A DNA stretch of 64,000 nucleotides from Arthrobacter rhizophilus (GTDB taxonomy: Bacteria > Actinomycetota > Actinomycetes > Actinomycetales > Micrococcaceae): positions 62,001 through 126,000 of the forward strand of contig NZ_JAPFFT010000012.1 in NCBI RefSeq assembly GCF_026241105.1, read 5' to 3'. The notes below the pieces were generated by a model. The model made no database searches. It saw only the letters and a program-made list of their open reading frames with translations, and was not told the DNA's origin. Shown here piece after piece: positions 42,871-51,362 of the stretch. The position numbers and the translations under genes are program-made. Position 1 is the stretch's first letter, and each line of letters begins with the position of its first letter.

Positions 42871-43160
42871 GCCCTGGCTCACGGTGTCCCGCCGATGGCC
42901 TGCCCTGGCGCTCCTAGGTGAGCGGGCGTTGGCCAAAAGGCCCGCACGAGTGAGCGGGCGTCTGCCAAGAGGGCCGCATAGGTGAGCGAGCGTTGCGGGT
43001 GAACCCAACTGACGCAACGCTCGCTCACCTTTGGGCCCAAAAATAGAGCATCCTCCTTCAGATCATCTGCGGGAGGGTGCCGCCGTTTGGGCTCATATGT
43101 GGGTGAGCGCTGGGCAAAAGGGGTTCATATTTGAGCGGGGATCTGAAGATCAGGGGGATT
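42871..43160. repeat. Intergenic repeat cluster (family A), copy 3
   Basis: GTGAGCGGGCGTT-type words occur at 42918-42930 and 42950-42961. A perfect 17-base stem joins AGGTGAGCGAGCGTTGC (42980-42996) with its complement (43014-43030). CTCCTTCAGATC follows at 43053-43064, then degenerate GTGAGCGC and GATCTGAAGATC words to about 43155. The whole space between the lipoprotein gene and the YccF gene is made of these words; I see no coding sequence in it. Confidence 0.8.
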
Positions 43161-43203
43161 TCAGGGCGAACCCCTAGGCCCTGGCCGCATCCCGCAAGGG
43201 ACA

Positions 43204-43614
43204 ATGGAAGATATGAAAACCCTGCTTAACATCATCTGGCTCGTCTTCGGCGGCTTCGTTCTGGCCTTGGGATATTTCATGGCCGGAATCGTCTGCTGCT
43301 TGTTGATTGTCACTATCCCGTGGGGCATCGCGTCGTTCCGGATTGCCTCGTACACGTTGTGGCCGTTTGGTCGCATGGTTGTCGACAAGCCCGGAGGCGG
43401 GGGAGTCTTCCCGCTCGTCGGCAACGTCATCTGGCTGCTGGTTGCGGGCATTTGGATCGCGATCGGCCACGTGGTCACAGCTTTCGCTATGGCCATCACC
43501 ATCATCGGGATCCCGCTGGCCATCGCCAACCTGAAGCTCATTCCGGTATCGCTCATGCCGCTGGGCAAGCAGATCGTGCCCAGCAACCGCCCGTTCGTCA
43601 GCACCTACCGCTAG
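43204..43614 (+). CDS. YccF domain membrane protein
   Basis: 136 residues (133 from the alternative ATG at 43213, which has GGAAG in front). Two YccF repeats each contain a pair of hydrophobic segments: LLNIIWLVFGGFVLALGYFMAGIVCCLLIVTIPWGIASFRIASYTLWPFGR and the later NVIWLLVAGIWIAIGHVVTAFAMAITIIGIPLAIANLKLIPVSLMPLGK. The IPWGIASFRIA and IPLAIANLKL boxes are the family signature. Function of YccF proteins is not established. The upstream space is filled by repeat family A. Confidence 0.92.
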   Translation: MEDMKTLLNIIWLVFGGFVLALGYFMAGIVCCLLIVTIPWGIASFRIASYTLWPFGRMVVDKPGGGGVFPLVGNVIWLLVAGIWIAIGHVVTAFAMAITIIGIPLAIANLKLIPVSLMPLGKQIVPSNRPFVSTYR

Positions 43615-43695
43615 CCTCCCCCCATAAGGCACCACGAACTGTTCCGGAGTAGCGTAGGCCGTGTCTGCACTGCCTCCCCTCGAAAGGAACAGTCC

Positions 43696-45432
43696 ATGTC
43701 CGCCGCCAGGAACACCGTTGCCAAGAACATCGTCGCCACCCTCAAAGCCAACAATGTCCAGCGCGTCTACGGGATACCCGGAGATTCGCTGAACGGATTC
43801 ACGGACGCGCTGAGGGAGGAAGACAGTATCCGGTGGGTCCATGTCCGGCACGAGGAAGCCGCCGCGCTGGCAGCCGCGGCAGAGGCGGGTCTCACGGACG
43901 AGTTGGCTGTGTGCGCCGGATCCTGCGGCCCCGGCAATCTCCATCTGATCAATGGGCTCTACGATGCCAACAAGTCCAGGGTCCCTGTGTTGGCCATCGC
44001 CGCCCACATACCCAGCGAAGAGATCGGCAGCCAGTACTTCCAGGAGACGCATCCCCAGGAGTTGTTCCGGGAATGCAGCGTCTACGTCGAGCACGTCGCA
44101 CATCCCAGCCAGATGCCCCGGATCCTGGAAATCGCCATGCGGGCCGCGGTCGAGAAGCGGGGCGTCGCCGTCGTCGTGATTCCCGGTGATGTTGCCCTCG
44201 CGGAGGCACAAAGCGACCGGACCGCGGTAATCCGGGCCGCCCGCCCGGAGATCCGGCCCAATAGCCTCGAACTCGCCGAGGCGGCGGACATACTCAACGC
44301 GGCCGGCAAAGTGACTATCCTCGCGGGTGCCGGCACCGCGGGTGCGCACGCGGAGGTCATGGCGTTGGCGGACGCGTTGGCGGCGCCGATTGTCCACGCG
44401 ATGCGGGGCAAGGAACACATCGAATACGACAACCCGTTCGACGTCGGCATGACCGGCCTTTTGGGGTTCAGTTCCGGCTACCGGGCGATGGAGAGCTGTG
44501 AGGCCTTGCTCATGCTGGGCACCGACTTTCCGTACCAGCAGTTCTATCCGGAGAACGCGAAGATCATCCAAGTAGATATCAGGGGCGAGCAGCTCGGCAG
44601 GCGCGCCCGGATCGATCTTGGCCTTGTGGGCACGGTCAAGGACACTGCGGCCTCGCTCCTGCCCTTGATCAAGCGCAAGGCGAAACGAACACACCTCCAA
44701 GCTTCGCTCAAGCACTATGCGAAGTCGCGCGCCAAGCTCGATGACCTCGCCTCTCCGGCGAAAGACGGACAGCCCATCCATCCACAGTTCGTGGGCAGGC
44801 TCGTGGATGAGCTGGCGGCCCCGGATGCGGTTTTCACGTGCGATGTCGGGTCCCCTACCGTGTGGGCCGCCCGCTATCTGACGATGAACGGCCGACGCCG
44901 GCTTCTCGGCTCGTTCAACCACGGAACCATGGCGAACGCCCTCTCGCACGGCATCGGGGCGGCGGCTGCGTATCCCGGGCGCCAGGTGGTTGCCCTGGCC
45001 GGCGACGGCGGGCTGACCATGCTGCTCGGCGAACTGATCACCTTGGTGCAGAACAGGCTCCCGGTCAAAGTGGTGGTCTTCAACAACTCCTCGCTGAACT
45101 TCGTGGAGCTCGAAATGAAGGCCGCCGGCTTCGTCAACTACGGCACGGACTTGGAGAACCCGGACTTCGCCAAAGTCGCTGAATCCCTGGGGATCCGCGG
45201 CATTCGCGTGGACAATTCCTCGGGGCTGCAGGCTGGCCTGGCTGAAGCCCTCGCGCACGACGGCCCGGCCCTCATCGATGTCCGCACGGCCCGGCAGGAA
45301 CTGTCCATTCCACCGGCAATCAGCGCCGAACAAGTCAAGGGCTTCACGCTCTACGCGATCCGGACTGTCCTCTCCGGCCGCGGCGACCAGCTGATCGACC
45401 TCGCGAAGACCAACATCCGCCAGATCTTCTGA
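43696..45432 (+). CDS. poxB: Thiamine pyrophosphate-dependent pyruvate dehydrogenase (quinone)/pyruvate oxidase-like enzyme
   Basis: 578 residues with the three-domain TPP enzyme layout. The PYR domain has RVYGIPGDSLNGFTDAL and HVRHEEAAALAAAAEAGLT, where the glutamate activates TPP. The middle FAD-type domain reads VTILAGAGTAGAHAEVMALADAL. The PP domain carries the TPP motif GDGGLTMLLGELITLVQNRLPVKVVVFNN. Length and order match PoxB, which decarboxylates pyruvate to acetate with electrons passed to quinone. The C-terminal end is the region where PoxB carries its lipid-activated membrane-binding segment. It starts behind GAAAGGA. It stands alone. Confidence 0.88.
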   Translation: MSAARNTVAKNIVATLKANNVQRVYGIPGDSLNGFTDALREEDSIRWVHVRHEEAAALAAAAEAGLTDELAVCAGSCGPGNLHLINGLYDANKSRVPVLAIAAHIPSEEIGSQYFQETHPQELFRECSVYVEHVAHPSQMPRILEIAMRAAVEKRGVAVVVIPGDVALAEAQSDRTAVIRAARPEIRPNSLELAEAADILNAAGKVTILAGAGTAGAHAEVMALADALAAPIVHAMRGKEHIEYDNPFDVGMTGLLGFSSGYRAMESCEALLMLGTDFPYQQFYPENAKIIQVDIRGEQLGRRARIDLGLVGTVKDTAASLLPLIKRKAKRTHLQASLKHYAKSRAKLDDLASPAKDGQPIHPQFVGRLVDELAAPDAVFTCDVGSPTVWAARYLTMNGRRRLLGSFNHGTMANALSHGIGAAAAYPGRQVVALAGDGGLTMLLGELITLVQNRLPVKVVVFNNSSLNFVELEMKAAGFVNYGTDLENPDFAKVAESLGIRGIRVDNSSGLQAGLAEALAHDGPALIDVRTARQELSIPPAISAEQVKGFTLYAIRTVLSGRGDQLIDLAKTNIRQIF

Positions 45433-45499
45433 CCGGACCCCGGCGCGGGACTAGGTTGCAGAGGTGTCGCCTTGGGCTCCAGCAGCCGCGGCCAGGCTT

Positions 45500-45871
45500 A
45501 TGGTTACTGCCATGGGCAATAGAAATCCAGAAGTGGACACCTGGCTTCAGCAGTACGACAACCCGCACCGCGAATTGCTCGGCCAGATCAGGGAATTCGT
45601 CCTCTCCGTAGACCCCCGTTTGTCCGAAGCCATTAAATGGCAGGCACCCACCTTCATATACAAGGGAAACATTGCCTCGTTCTTCCCGCGATCAAAGAAG
45701 AACGTCACCCTGATGTTCCACCAGGGCGCGTCGATTGCCGATGAACTGGGCCTGCTCGAGGGTGACGGCGAAGTCTCCCGGGTTGCGCGTTTCGTGGACA
45801 GCGCCGATTTCGAGGCAAAGAAGCCGGCGCTTGAGGCCGTGATCCTGGGGTGGATCAGGGAGAAGGGCTAA
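45500..45871 (+). CDS. DUF1801 domain protein (YdhG/YjbR-like)
   Basis: About 123 residues from the ATG at 45500 (119 from the ATG at 45512). The fold signature is HRELLGQIREFVLSVDPRLSEAIKWQAPTFIYKGNIASFFPRSKKNVTLMFHQGA, typical of the DUF1801 / YdhG superfamily. The function is not known; related proteins are small iron-regulated or frataxin-like folds. No ribosome site is evident for either start. It is convergent with the comB-like gene, 24 bases away. Confidence 0.88.
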   Translation: MVTAMGNRNPEVDTWLQQYDNPHRELLGQIREFVLSVDPRLSEAIKWQAPTFIYKGNIASFFPRSKKNVTLMFHQGASIADELGLLEGDGEVSRVARFVDSADFEAKKPALEAVILGWIREKG

Positions 45872-45895
45872 CCGGCACGCAGGCTTTGCGGGCAC

Positions 45896-46675
45896 TCAGG
45901 GCCGCCCGAACGCACCATCCATCAACAGGGCCACAGCGAATCCGGCATCAAGTTCGGCGGCGATCTCGACGTCGTCGGCGTACCCTGCACCGATCAGCTC
46001 CCGGCCGCTTGAACAGCCTTGCAGGGCGTCGCGGAGCCGGGGCTCGGCAGCGTTGAATACTGCCATCGAGGCCTCAGCCTCCGGCGAGAAACCTTCCCTG
46101 CCGTCTTCCGGGGTGAAGCCGCCACGGCCCGCGGCAGCGAGCCCGGCAATGAAGGCCCCGGCCCCGATCTGATCCTCCACAGCTGGCCGGAGCGGACCGC
46201 CGGGCCATCGCTCACCGGCCGCGATCACCGCGACTACGGCGTCAGGGGGCAGTTCGGACACCATCCAATCCGCGGTGGCGGCTGCGTTACGCAGTGACAC
46301 TGCTGCAATGAGCGGCACTTCCCGCGCGAGTTCATGGGCAAGTGCGGAACCGTTGGGCGAGGGCAGGACCACACGACTCAAGGCCGGTGCGTCGCGAAGG
46401 CTCGACGGCGAGAGGCTCAGTCCGCCGCCACCCCTCGGACCCGCCAACAGGGCACCGTGGTGGGCTGCGAAGTCCTCCGCACCCGCATCCATCCACGGGT
46501 AAGGGAACACCATGGCGCCGCGATCGACGGCGACGCTCACGCACGTGGTGAAGGACAGTACGTCAACCACAACGGCAAGATCGGCTCCGGACGATATGGC
46601 GCGGGCGCCGTCGAGCCCCCACTCAAACCTCACCGCGAACGGAAGCTGCCGGTGCACCATCGCGGCCGTGGTCAT
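45896..46675 (-). CDS. comB: 2-phosphosulfolactate phosphatase family protein
   Basis: 259 residues from the ATG at 46675. The family pattern is visible in VRFEWGLDGARAISSGADLAVVVDVLSFTTCVSVAVDRGAMVFPYPW, RVVLPSPNGSALAHELA, and the acidic metal-binding region AVIAAGERWPGGPLRPAVEDQIGAGAFIAGL. ComB removes phosphate from 2-phosphosulfolactate in coenzyme M biosynthesis in archaea. Bacteria carry homologues that may make sulfolactate or act on another phospho-acid. The ATG overlaps the stop of the DUF4031-HD gene (ATGA at 46672-46675), so the two are coupled. Confidence 0.88.
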   Translation of the reverse strand: MTTAAMVHRQLPFAVRFEWGLDGARAISSGADLAVVVDVLSFTTCVSVAVDRGAMVFPYPWMDAGAEDFAAHHGALLAGPRGGGGLSLSPSSLRDAPALSRVVLPSPNGSALAHELAREVPLIAAVSLRNAAATADWMVSELPPDAVVAVIAAGERWPGGPLRPAVEDQIGAGAFIAGLAAAGRGGFTPEDGREGFSPEAEASMAVFNAAEPRLRDALQGCSSGRELIGAGYADDVEIAAELDAGFAVALLMDGAFGRP

Positions 46676-47541
46676 GACAGTTCGGCCTCCAGGTTGCGTT
46701 GGGCGGCATCCAACCAGAGGCTTTTCGCGCGCTCGCTGTGAAAGAGCGGATCCAGGGCGAGTAATTGGCGGACCACCGCGGCCCGGCCGACAGCAAAGTC
46801 GGCATCGCTGACGTGGGCGTAGTCCTCGCGGACAGCCGTCAGGTAGCGCGCGTAAGCGGCGGGTTCCGCGCCGAGGATGGACAGATCGGCGTCGCACAGG
46901 AGGGCTCCGGCATGATCATCCGGCGCGGGGCTATGCGTGGAGGTCAGCCTGACGAGCCGGGCAACTTCGTCCACGACTGACTCGGGAAGGCCTGCAATGG
47001 CGAGGCGGTCCTCGGCCAACTTGGCTGATTCTTCCTCGTCCTGTCCGGCGATTCCTTCATAGACGGCGTCGTGGAACCACGCGGCAAGGGTGACCGAGCG
47101 CGCTGGAAGCGCGGGGTCGGTAAGGAGGTCCAAGGCTTCGAGTACCGCCAGCAAATGCGTGCGGCTGTGATACTTCCGGTGCTCCTCACCCCAGCGTTCC
47201 AGGAGTTCGAAACCCAGCTCCTCATGTCCCGGAAGCGTCGAATTCCAGCGCTCCAGCAGGGGCACCGTGAGGGCCTTGCTCCGCTCTCGGGCAGGGATGC
47301 GCAAGCCGCTCGCGATCAGCTTGCGCACCAAAATTCGGGCCTCAATGGGGATGGCCCCGGCGGACAGGAGATCCTGGTAGCGGCGCTCGGGGACGTCGTA
47401 GTGGTCGCCGTCGAAGGCCCGTTCGGGGATTCCCGCGGCCTTGGCAAAAGCATGCAGTTCGTCGAGCGATGTGTCCGAGACCAGATGGGAAAAGACTGTC
47501 CCGTGCGCGGGCCACAGCGGCGGATCAACGTAGACGGCCAT
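46672..47541 (-). CDS. DUF4031-HD domain fusion protein (predicted metal-dependent phosphohydrolase)
   Basis: 289 residues. Residues 1-80 are DUF4031 (MAVYVDPPLWPAHGTVFSHLVSDTSLDELHAFAKAAGIPERAFDGDHYDVPERRY). Residues 95-289 are an HD-type domain with YHSRTHLLAVLEAL, WFHDAVYEGIAGQDEEESAKLA (the HD pair) and LCDADLSILGAEPAAYARYL. HD proteins hydrolyse nucleotides or phosphoesters. The coupling to a phosphosulfolactate phosphatase-like gene suggests a shared substrate path, but nothing in the sequence names it. Confidence 0.88.
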   Translation of the reverse strand: MAVYVDPPLWPAHGTVFSHLVSDTSLDELHAFAKAAGIPERAFDGDHYDVPERRYQDLLSAGAIPIEARILVRKLIASGLRIPARERSKALTVPLLERWNSTLPGHEELGFELLERWGEEHRKYHSRTHLLAVLEALDLLTDPALPARSVTLAAWFHDAVYEGIAGQDEEESAKLAEDRLAIAGLPESVVDEVARLVRLTSTHSPAPDDHAGALLCDADLSILGAEPAAYARYLTAVREDYAHVSDADFAVGRAAVVRQLLALDPLFHSERAKSLWLDAAQRNLEAELS

Positions 47542-47559
47542 GGCCTGCGCCCGGACGGA

Positions 47560-48033
47560 CTACGAGTTCTTCTGGGTGGCTGCCGCAGAGAGCGAGGTCA
47601 GGCCTTTTTCGAAGTCGCCGCCCACCATCTTGTCCATGTTCATGAACAACGCGAAGATCTTGCCGATGCCTTTGTTCTCGCCCGTCATTGTCCACGTGAC
47701 GCGGGTGCCGTCGCCTTCCGGGACGAAGGTGAATTCTGTGGGGTTGACGGCCTTCATTGGCTTGGTGAATTCCAGGCGGATGTCGATCTTGCCGGGCTCC
47801 TCGGAGCCGACGATTTCCATGTTGCCGGTGCCTGCCTTGTTGTTGCCGCTCCACGCATACTTTGCTCCGACGCCGGATTCGTTGCCCGAGTAGCTGCGGC
47901 TCAGCTTGGGGTCAACCGCCTCCCACGGAGACCATTTGGTCCATTCGTGGAAGTTGTTGACGAGCGGGAAGATGTCCGCGGGAGCCGCGGGGATGAGTGC
48001 ATTGCGGGTGACTGTGAAGGGTGCCATGTGCAT
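47560..48033 (-). CDS. SRPBCC family protein (polyketide cyclase/dehydrase-like)
   Basis: 157 residues. The START-like fold is visible in FTVTRNALIPAAPADIFPLVNNFHEWTKWSPWEAVDPKLSRSYSG and IDIRLEFTKPMKAVNPTEFTFVPEGDGTRVTWTMTGENKGIGKIFALFMNMDKMVGGDFEKGL. It is a ligand-binding or detoxification-type helix-grip protein without an obvious catalytic motif. It precedes the DUF4031-HD gene by 18 bases on the same strand and may be co-transcribed with it. A second in-frame ATG lies two codons in. Confidence 0.9.
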   Translation of the reverse strand: MHMAPFTVTRNALIPAAPADIFPLVNNFHEWTKWSPWEAVDPKLSRSYSGNESGVGAKYAWSGNNKAGTGNMEIVGSEEPGKIDIRLEFTKPMKAVNPTEFTFVPEGDGTRVTWTMTGENKGIGKIFALFMNMDKMVGGDFEKGLTSLSAAATQKNS

Positions 48034-48057
48034 ATCGTACGGCGGTTTGTAGTGATA

Positions 48058-48110
48058 GTGGGTCCGGGCCGAGCGCTGCGTCCCGAACGCGGCGCGTGGC
48101 CCGGACCCAC
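48058..48110. terminator. Inverted repeat between YCII-like and SRPBCC genes
   Basis: Thirteen-base perfect arms GTGGGTCCGGGCC (48058-48070) and their complement (48098-48110) flank a GC-rich loop. It lies just after the minus-strand YCII gene. There is no T-run, so terminator function is probable but not certain. Confidence 0.5.
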
Positions 48111-48123
48111 GTTGTCGCGAGCG

Positions 48124-48462
48124 TTACATGCCCGGGATGTCGAGTTGCTCGTAGATGTGGATGGAGGCTTCCGGTGCCATGAGGAAATGGGGGTGGCCTT
48201 CGAGGAGCTTCAGGGCTCCGTCCATGTCCTCCGCTTGCAGGACGCTGTAGCCGCTTACGCCGGTCTCGGCATCGGACACTCCGGAATTCCCGACAATCTT
48301 GCCTGCGCCGAGGGGCGTACCGAGATCAACAATCCCGTCACCAGCTCGCGTGGCCCAGTCCGTCCACAGCTTCATGCCTTCCGCTGCTGCCTCGGGAGTG
48401 CTGTCAGCCATGGCCGATTCGGCCGATTGCGGTGCATTGTAGAGAACAACGAACTTCTTCAT
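48124..48462 (-). CDS. YCII-related protein
   Basis: 112 residues. It begins KKFVVLYNAPQ and contains a dimeric ferredoxin-like YCII fold: GDGIVDLGTPLGAGKIVGN, GYSVLQAEDMDGALKLLEGHPHF. The usual YCII His/Asp pair is not clearly conserved, so a catalytic role is doubtful. Such small proteins (DGPF/YCII group) are often stress or sigma-factor associated in actinobacteria. It is divergent from clpB, with the clpB heat-shock operator in the shared spacer. Confidence 0.8.
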   Translation of the reverse strand: MKKFVVLYNAPQSAESAMADSTPEAAAEGMKLWTDWATRAGDGIVDLGTPLGAGKIVGNSGVSDAETGVSGYSVLQAEDMDGALKLLEGHPHFLMAPEASIHIYEQLDIPGM

Positions 48463-48625
48463 TGCGCGTCCTTTTTCTCAGCTTGCCGGGTGGGTGATCC
48501 GCCCAGTCAGAACCGATCCTAGGGCCAGGAGCCGCAAACGGCGAGGGGCTTTTCCACATAGGTAGGGTGAACTATGGACAGTAGTTTCGCCGTCGGCAAA
48601 CATGGATCGGGAGGGCCGGTTTGCC

Positions 48626-48652
48626 AAAGTTGAGCATAGTAGACTCAACTTT
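48626..48652 (+). promoter_or_regulatory. HAIR-like HspR operator upstream of clpB
   Basis: AAAGTTGAG (48626-48634) and CTCAACTTT (48644-48652) are exact complements with a nine-base spacer. The inner part matches the HAIR pattern CTTGAGT-N7-ACTCAAG in spacing and core words (TTGAGC-N7-ACTCAA). HAIR sites bind HspR, the repressor of actinobacterial dnaK and clpB. It lies 36 bases before the clpB ATG. Confidence 0.8.
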
Positions 48653-48687
48653 GAGAAGCAGTCATCTTCCCGAAAGGAGTCTCTTCC

Positions 48688-51357
48688 ATGGACGTCAAAT
48701 TCACCACCAAGAGCCAGGAGGCTCTTTCCGCAGCGGCCATGAACGCCTCCACCGCCGGAAATCCGCAATTAGAGCCGGCCCACCTGCTCAAAGCGCTCAT
48801 GGACCAGCGCGAGGGCGTCGCTGTCGCGCTTTTGCGCGCGACGGGAGCGGACCCGGACGCGGTGAGCGTGCAGGCGAGTTCTGCGATCAAGGCCCTGCCG
48901 TCGTCGTCGGGCAGTTCCGTGCAGCAAGCGCAGCTCTCCCGCCCCTCCATGCAAGCCATCCAGGCCGCTCAGCACGAGGCCGAGAAGCTCGGTGATTCCT
49001 TTGTGTCCACTGAGCACCTCCTTTTGGGACTCTCCGCCGGAAGCGACGCCGTAGGGAAACTACTGCGCGACGCCGGTGCCTCGCATGAAGCGCTCCTCGC
49101 CGCCCTGCCGGGTGTCCGCGGCGACCGGAAGGTCACATCCGCGGACCCCGAAAACACCTTCCAAGCGCTGGAGAAATACGGCACCGACCTCACTGCCGTA
49201 GCTCGCTCAGGCAAGCTGGACCCCGTGATCGGGCGGGACAGCGAAATCCGGCGGGTCGTCCAGGTCCTGAGCCGCCGCACCAAGAACAACCCTGTGCTGA
49301 TCGGTGAACCCGGCGTGGGTAAGACGGCCGTGGTCGAGGGCCTCGCCCAGCGCATGGTGGCCGGGGACGTCCCGGAAAGCCTGCGCGGCAAGGCCCTGAT
49401 CGCACTGGACCTCGCTTCCATGGTGGCCGGCGCCAAGTACCGCGGCGAGTTCGAGGAACGCCTCAAGGCCGTACTGGAGGAGATCAAGAACTCCAACGGT
49501 CAGATCGTCACGTTTATCGACGAAATCCACACCGTTGTGGGCGCCGGTGCCACGGGCGAAAGTGCCATGGACGCCGGCAATATGCTCAAGCCCATGTTGG
49601 CCCGCGGCGAGCTCCGGCTCATCGGCGCCACCACACTGGACGAGTATCGCGAGAACGTCGAGAAGGATCCGGCCCTGGAACGCCGATTCCAGCAGGTCTA
49701 CGTCGGTGAGCCGAGCGTGGAGGACACCATCGGGATCCTCCGTGGCCTCAAAGAACGCTACGAGGCCCACCATAAGGTGGCTATCGCAGACTCTGCCCTG
49801 GTGGCCGCCGCTACGCTCTCAAACCGGTACATCTCGGGCCGTCAGTTGCCGGACAAGGCGATCGACCTCGTGGACGAGGCCGCGTCACGGTTGCGCATGG
49901 AGATCGATTCCGCTCCCGAGGAAATCGACCAGCTTCGCCGGGCCGTGGACCGCCTCACCATGGAGGAGTTGGCCCTCGCCCGCGAGACTGACGCAGCCTC
50001 GGTGGAACGCCTCGCAGCCCTCCGCGCCGACAAGGCAGACAAGAAAGAAACTCTGGCGGCATTGAACGCCCGCTGGGAATCTGAGAAGGCAGGGCTCAAC
50101 CGGGTTGGTGACCTCAAAGCAAAAATCGACGAATTGCGTTCCGCCGCCGAAAAGTACCAGCGCGAAGGCGATCTTGAGGCTGCCTCGCGCATTCTGTACG
50201 GCGAGCTGCCCGCGTTGGAGCGCGAGCTCAGTGCGGCAGCCGAGGAGGAATCCGCCAGGGAGGCGCGGGGCGAAGCAAAGCCTGCGTTGATGGTTGCCGA
50301 CGAAGTCACGGCGGACGATATTGCCGAAGTCATTTCCGCCTGGACCGGCATCCCCGCAGGCCGCATGCTGCAAGGCGAATCCCAGAAGCTGCTGCACATG
50401 GAAGAGGAGATCGGCAAGCGGCTGATCGGCCAATCCAAGGCCGTGGCCGCCGTTTCCGACGCCGTCCGCCGCGCCCGCGCGGGCATCAGCGATCCCAACC
50501 GCCCCACGGGTTCGTTCCTGTTCCTCGGCCCCACCGGCGTCGGGAAGACCGAACTGGCTAAGGCACTGGCCGACTTCCTGTTCGATGACGAACGCGCCAT
50601 GGTGCGCATCGACATGTCCGAGTTCGGGGAGAAGCACTCCGTGGCCCGCCTGGTCGGTGCTCCTCCCGGATATGTGGGCTACGAGGAAGGCGGTCAGCTA
50701 ACCGAAGCGGTCCGCCGTCGCCCGTACTCCGTGATCCTGCTCGACGAGGTGGAGAAGGCCCACCCGGAAGTCTTCGATATTCTTTTGCAAGTGCTCGACG
50801 ATGGCCGCCTCACCGACGGCCAAGGCCGCACTGTGGACTTCCGGAACACCATCCTGGTGCTGACCTCAAACCATGGCAGCCAGTTCCTCGTGGATCCAAC
50901 CCTGGACGCCTCGTCGAAGCGAAATGCGGTCATGGCCGTGGTCAACGCTTCGTTCAAGCCGGAGTTCCTCAACCGGCTCGATGAGATCGTCCTGTTTGAT
51001 GCCCTCAGCGTTGACGAACTCGCCAGGATCGTCGAGTTGCACGTGGACGAGCTGACCAAGAGACTTCACGACCGTCGGCTGATCCTCGAGGTCACAGACG
51101 GCGCCCGCGCCTGGCTCGCGATGTCGGGTTACGATCCCGCCTACGGCGCGCGTCCGTTGCGCAGGCTGGTTCAACGCGAAATCGGCGACCGCCTTGCCAA
51201 GGAGATCCTCGCCGGAGAGATCGTGGATGGCGACACCGTACTGGTGGACACAGCGGCCGACGTCGACGAACTCACCATCGAAGGGCTCGAGGCTTTGTCG
51301 GGTCCCGACGGCGGAGCTCCGGCGGGTAGTGGCCTGACGGTGAGGCGGAAGGACTAG
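48688..51357 (+). CDS. clpB: ATP-dependent disaggregase ClpB
   Basis: 889 residues, the usual ClpB length. It has an N-domain (residues 1-145), NBD1 with Walker A GEPGVGKT near 207 and Walker B FIDEIHT, the coiled-coil middle domain (about 400-520, rich in [17 protein letters not shown] heptads), and NBD2 with GPTGVGKT near 613 and [14 protein letters not shown]. The C-terminal D2-small domain ([17 protein letters not shown]) is complete. ClpB acts with DnaK to resolve protein aggregates. The start has GAAAGGAG in front, and a HAIR-like repeat implies HspR control. The final 25 residues are a Gly/Ala-rich tail. Confidence 0.97.
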   Translation: MDVKFTTKSQEALSAAAMNASTAGNPQLEPAHLLKALMDQREGVAVALLRATGADPDAVSVQASSAIKALPSSSGSSVQQAQLSRPSMQAIQAAQHEAEKLGDSFVSTEHLLLGLSAGSDAVGKLLRDAGASHEALLAALPGVRGDRKVTSADPENTFQALEKYGTDLTAVARSGKLDPVIGRDSEIRRVVQVLSRRTKNNPVLIGEPGVGKTAVVEGLAQRMVAGDVPESLRGKALIALDLASMVAGAKYRGEFEERLKAVLEEIKNSNGQIVTFIDEIHTVVGAGATGESAMDAGNMLKPMLARGELRLIGATTLDEYRENVEKDPALERRFQQVYVGEPSVEDTIGILRGLKERYEAHHKVAIADSALVAAATLSNRYISGRQLPDKAIDLVDEAASRLRMEIDSAPEEIDQLRRAVDRLTMEELALARETDAASVERLAALRADKADKKETLAALNARWESEKAGLNRVGDLKAKIDELRSAAEKYQREGDLEAASRILYGELPALERELSAAAEEESAREARGEAKPALMVADEVTADDIAEVISAWTGIPAGRMLQGESQKLLHMEEEIGKRLIGQSKAVAAVSDAVRRARAGISDPNRPTGSFLFLGPTGVGKTELAKALADFLFDDERAMVRIDMSEFGEKHSVARLVGAPPGYVGYEEGGQLTEAVRRRPYSVILLDEVEKAHPEVFDILLQVLDDGRLTDGQGRTVDFRNTILVLTSNHGSQFLVDPTLDASSKRNAVMAVVNASFKPEFLNRLDEIVLFDALSVDELARIVELHVDELTKRLHDRRLILEVTDGARAWLAMSGYDPAYGARPLRRLVQREIGDRLAKEILAGEIVDGDTVLVDTAADVDELTIEGLEALSGPDGGAPAGSGLTVRRKD

Positions 51358-51362
51358 CCGGG

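Noticed and set aside
41250..43160. Regularly repeated GTGAGCGAGCGTT words considered as a CRISPR array
   Set aside because: Units are in both orientations, spacers are short and unequal, and no cas genes are present.
43174..45333. A 719-codon open frame on the minus strand opposite the PoxB-like and YccF genes
   Set aside because: It is Asp/Gly/Arg-rich without domains and exactly mirrors two well-defined genes; long antisense frames are expected at this GC content.
48688..51357. Possible in-frame internal start giving a short ClpB
   Set aside because: Several ATG/GTG codons lie near the usual position, but I could not see a convincing ribosome site to support a separate product.
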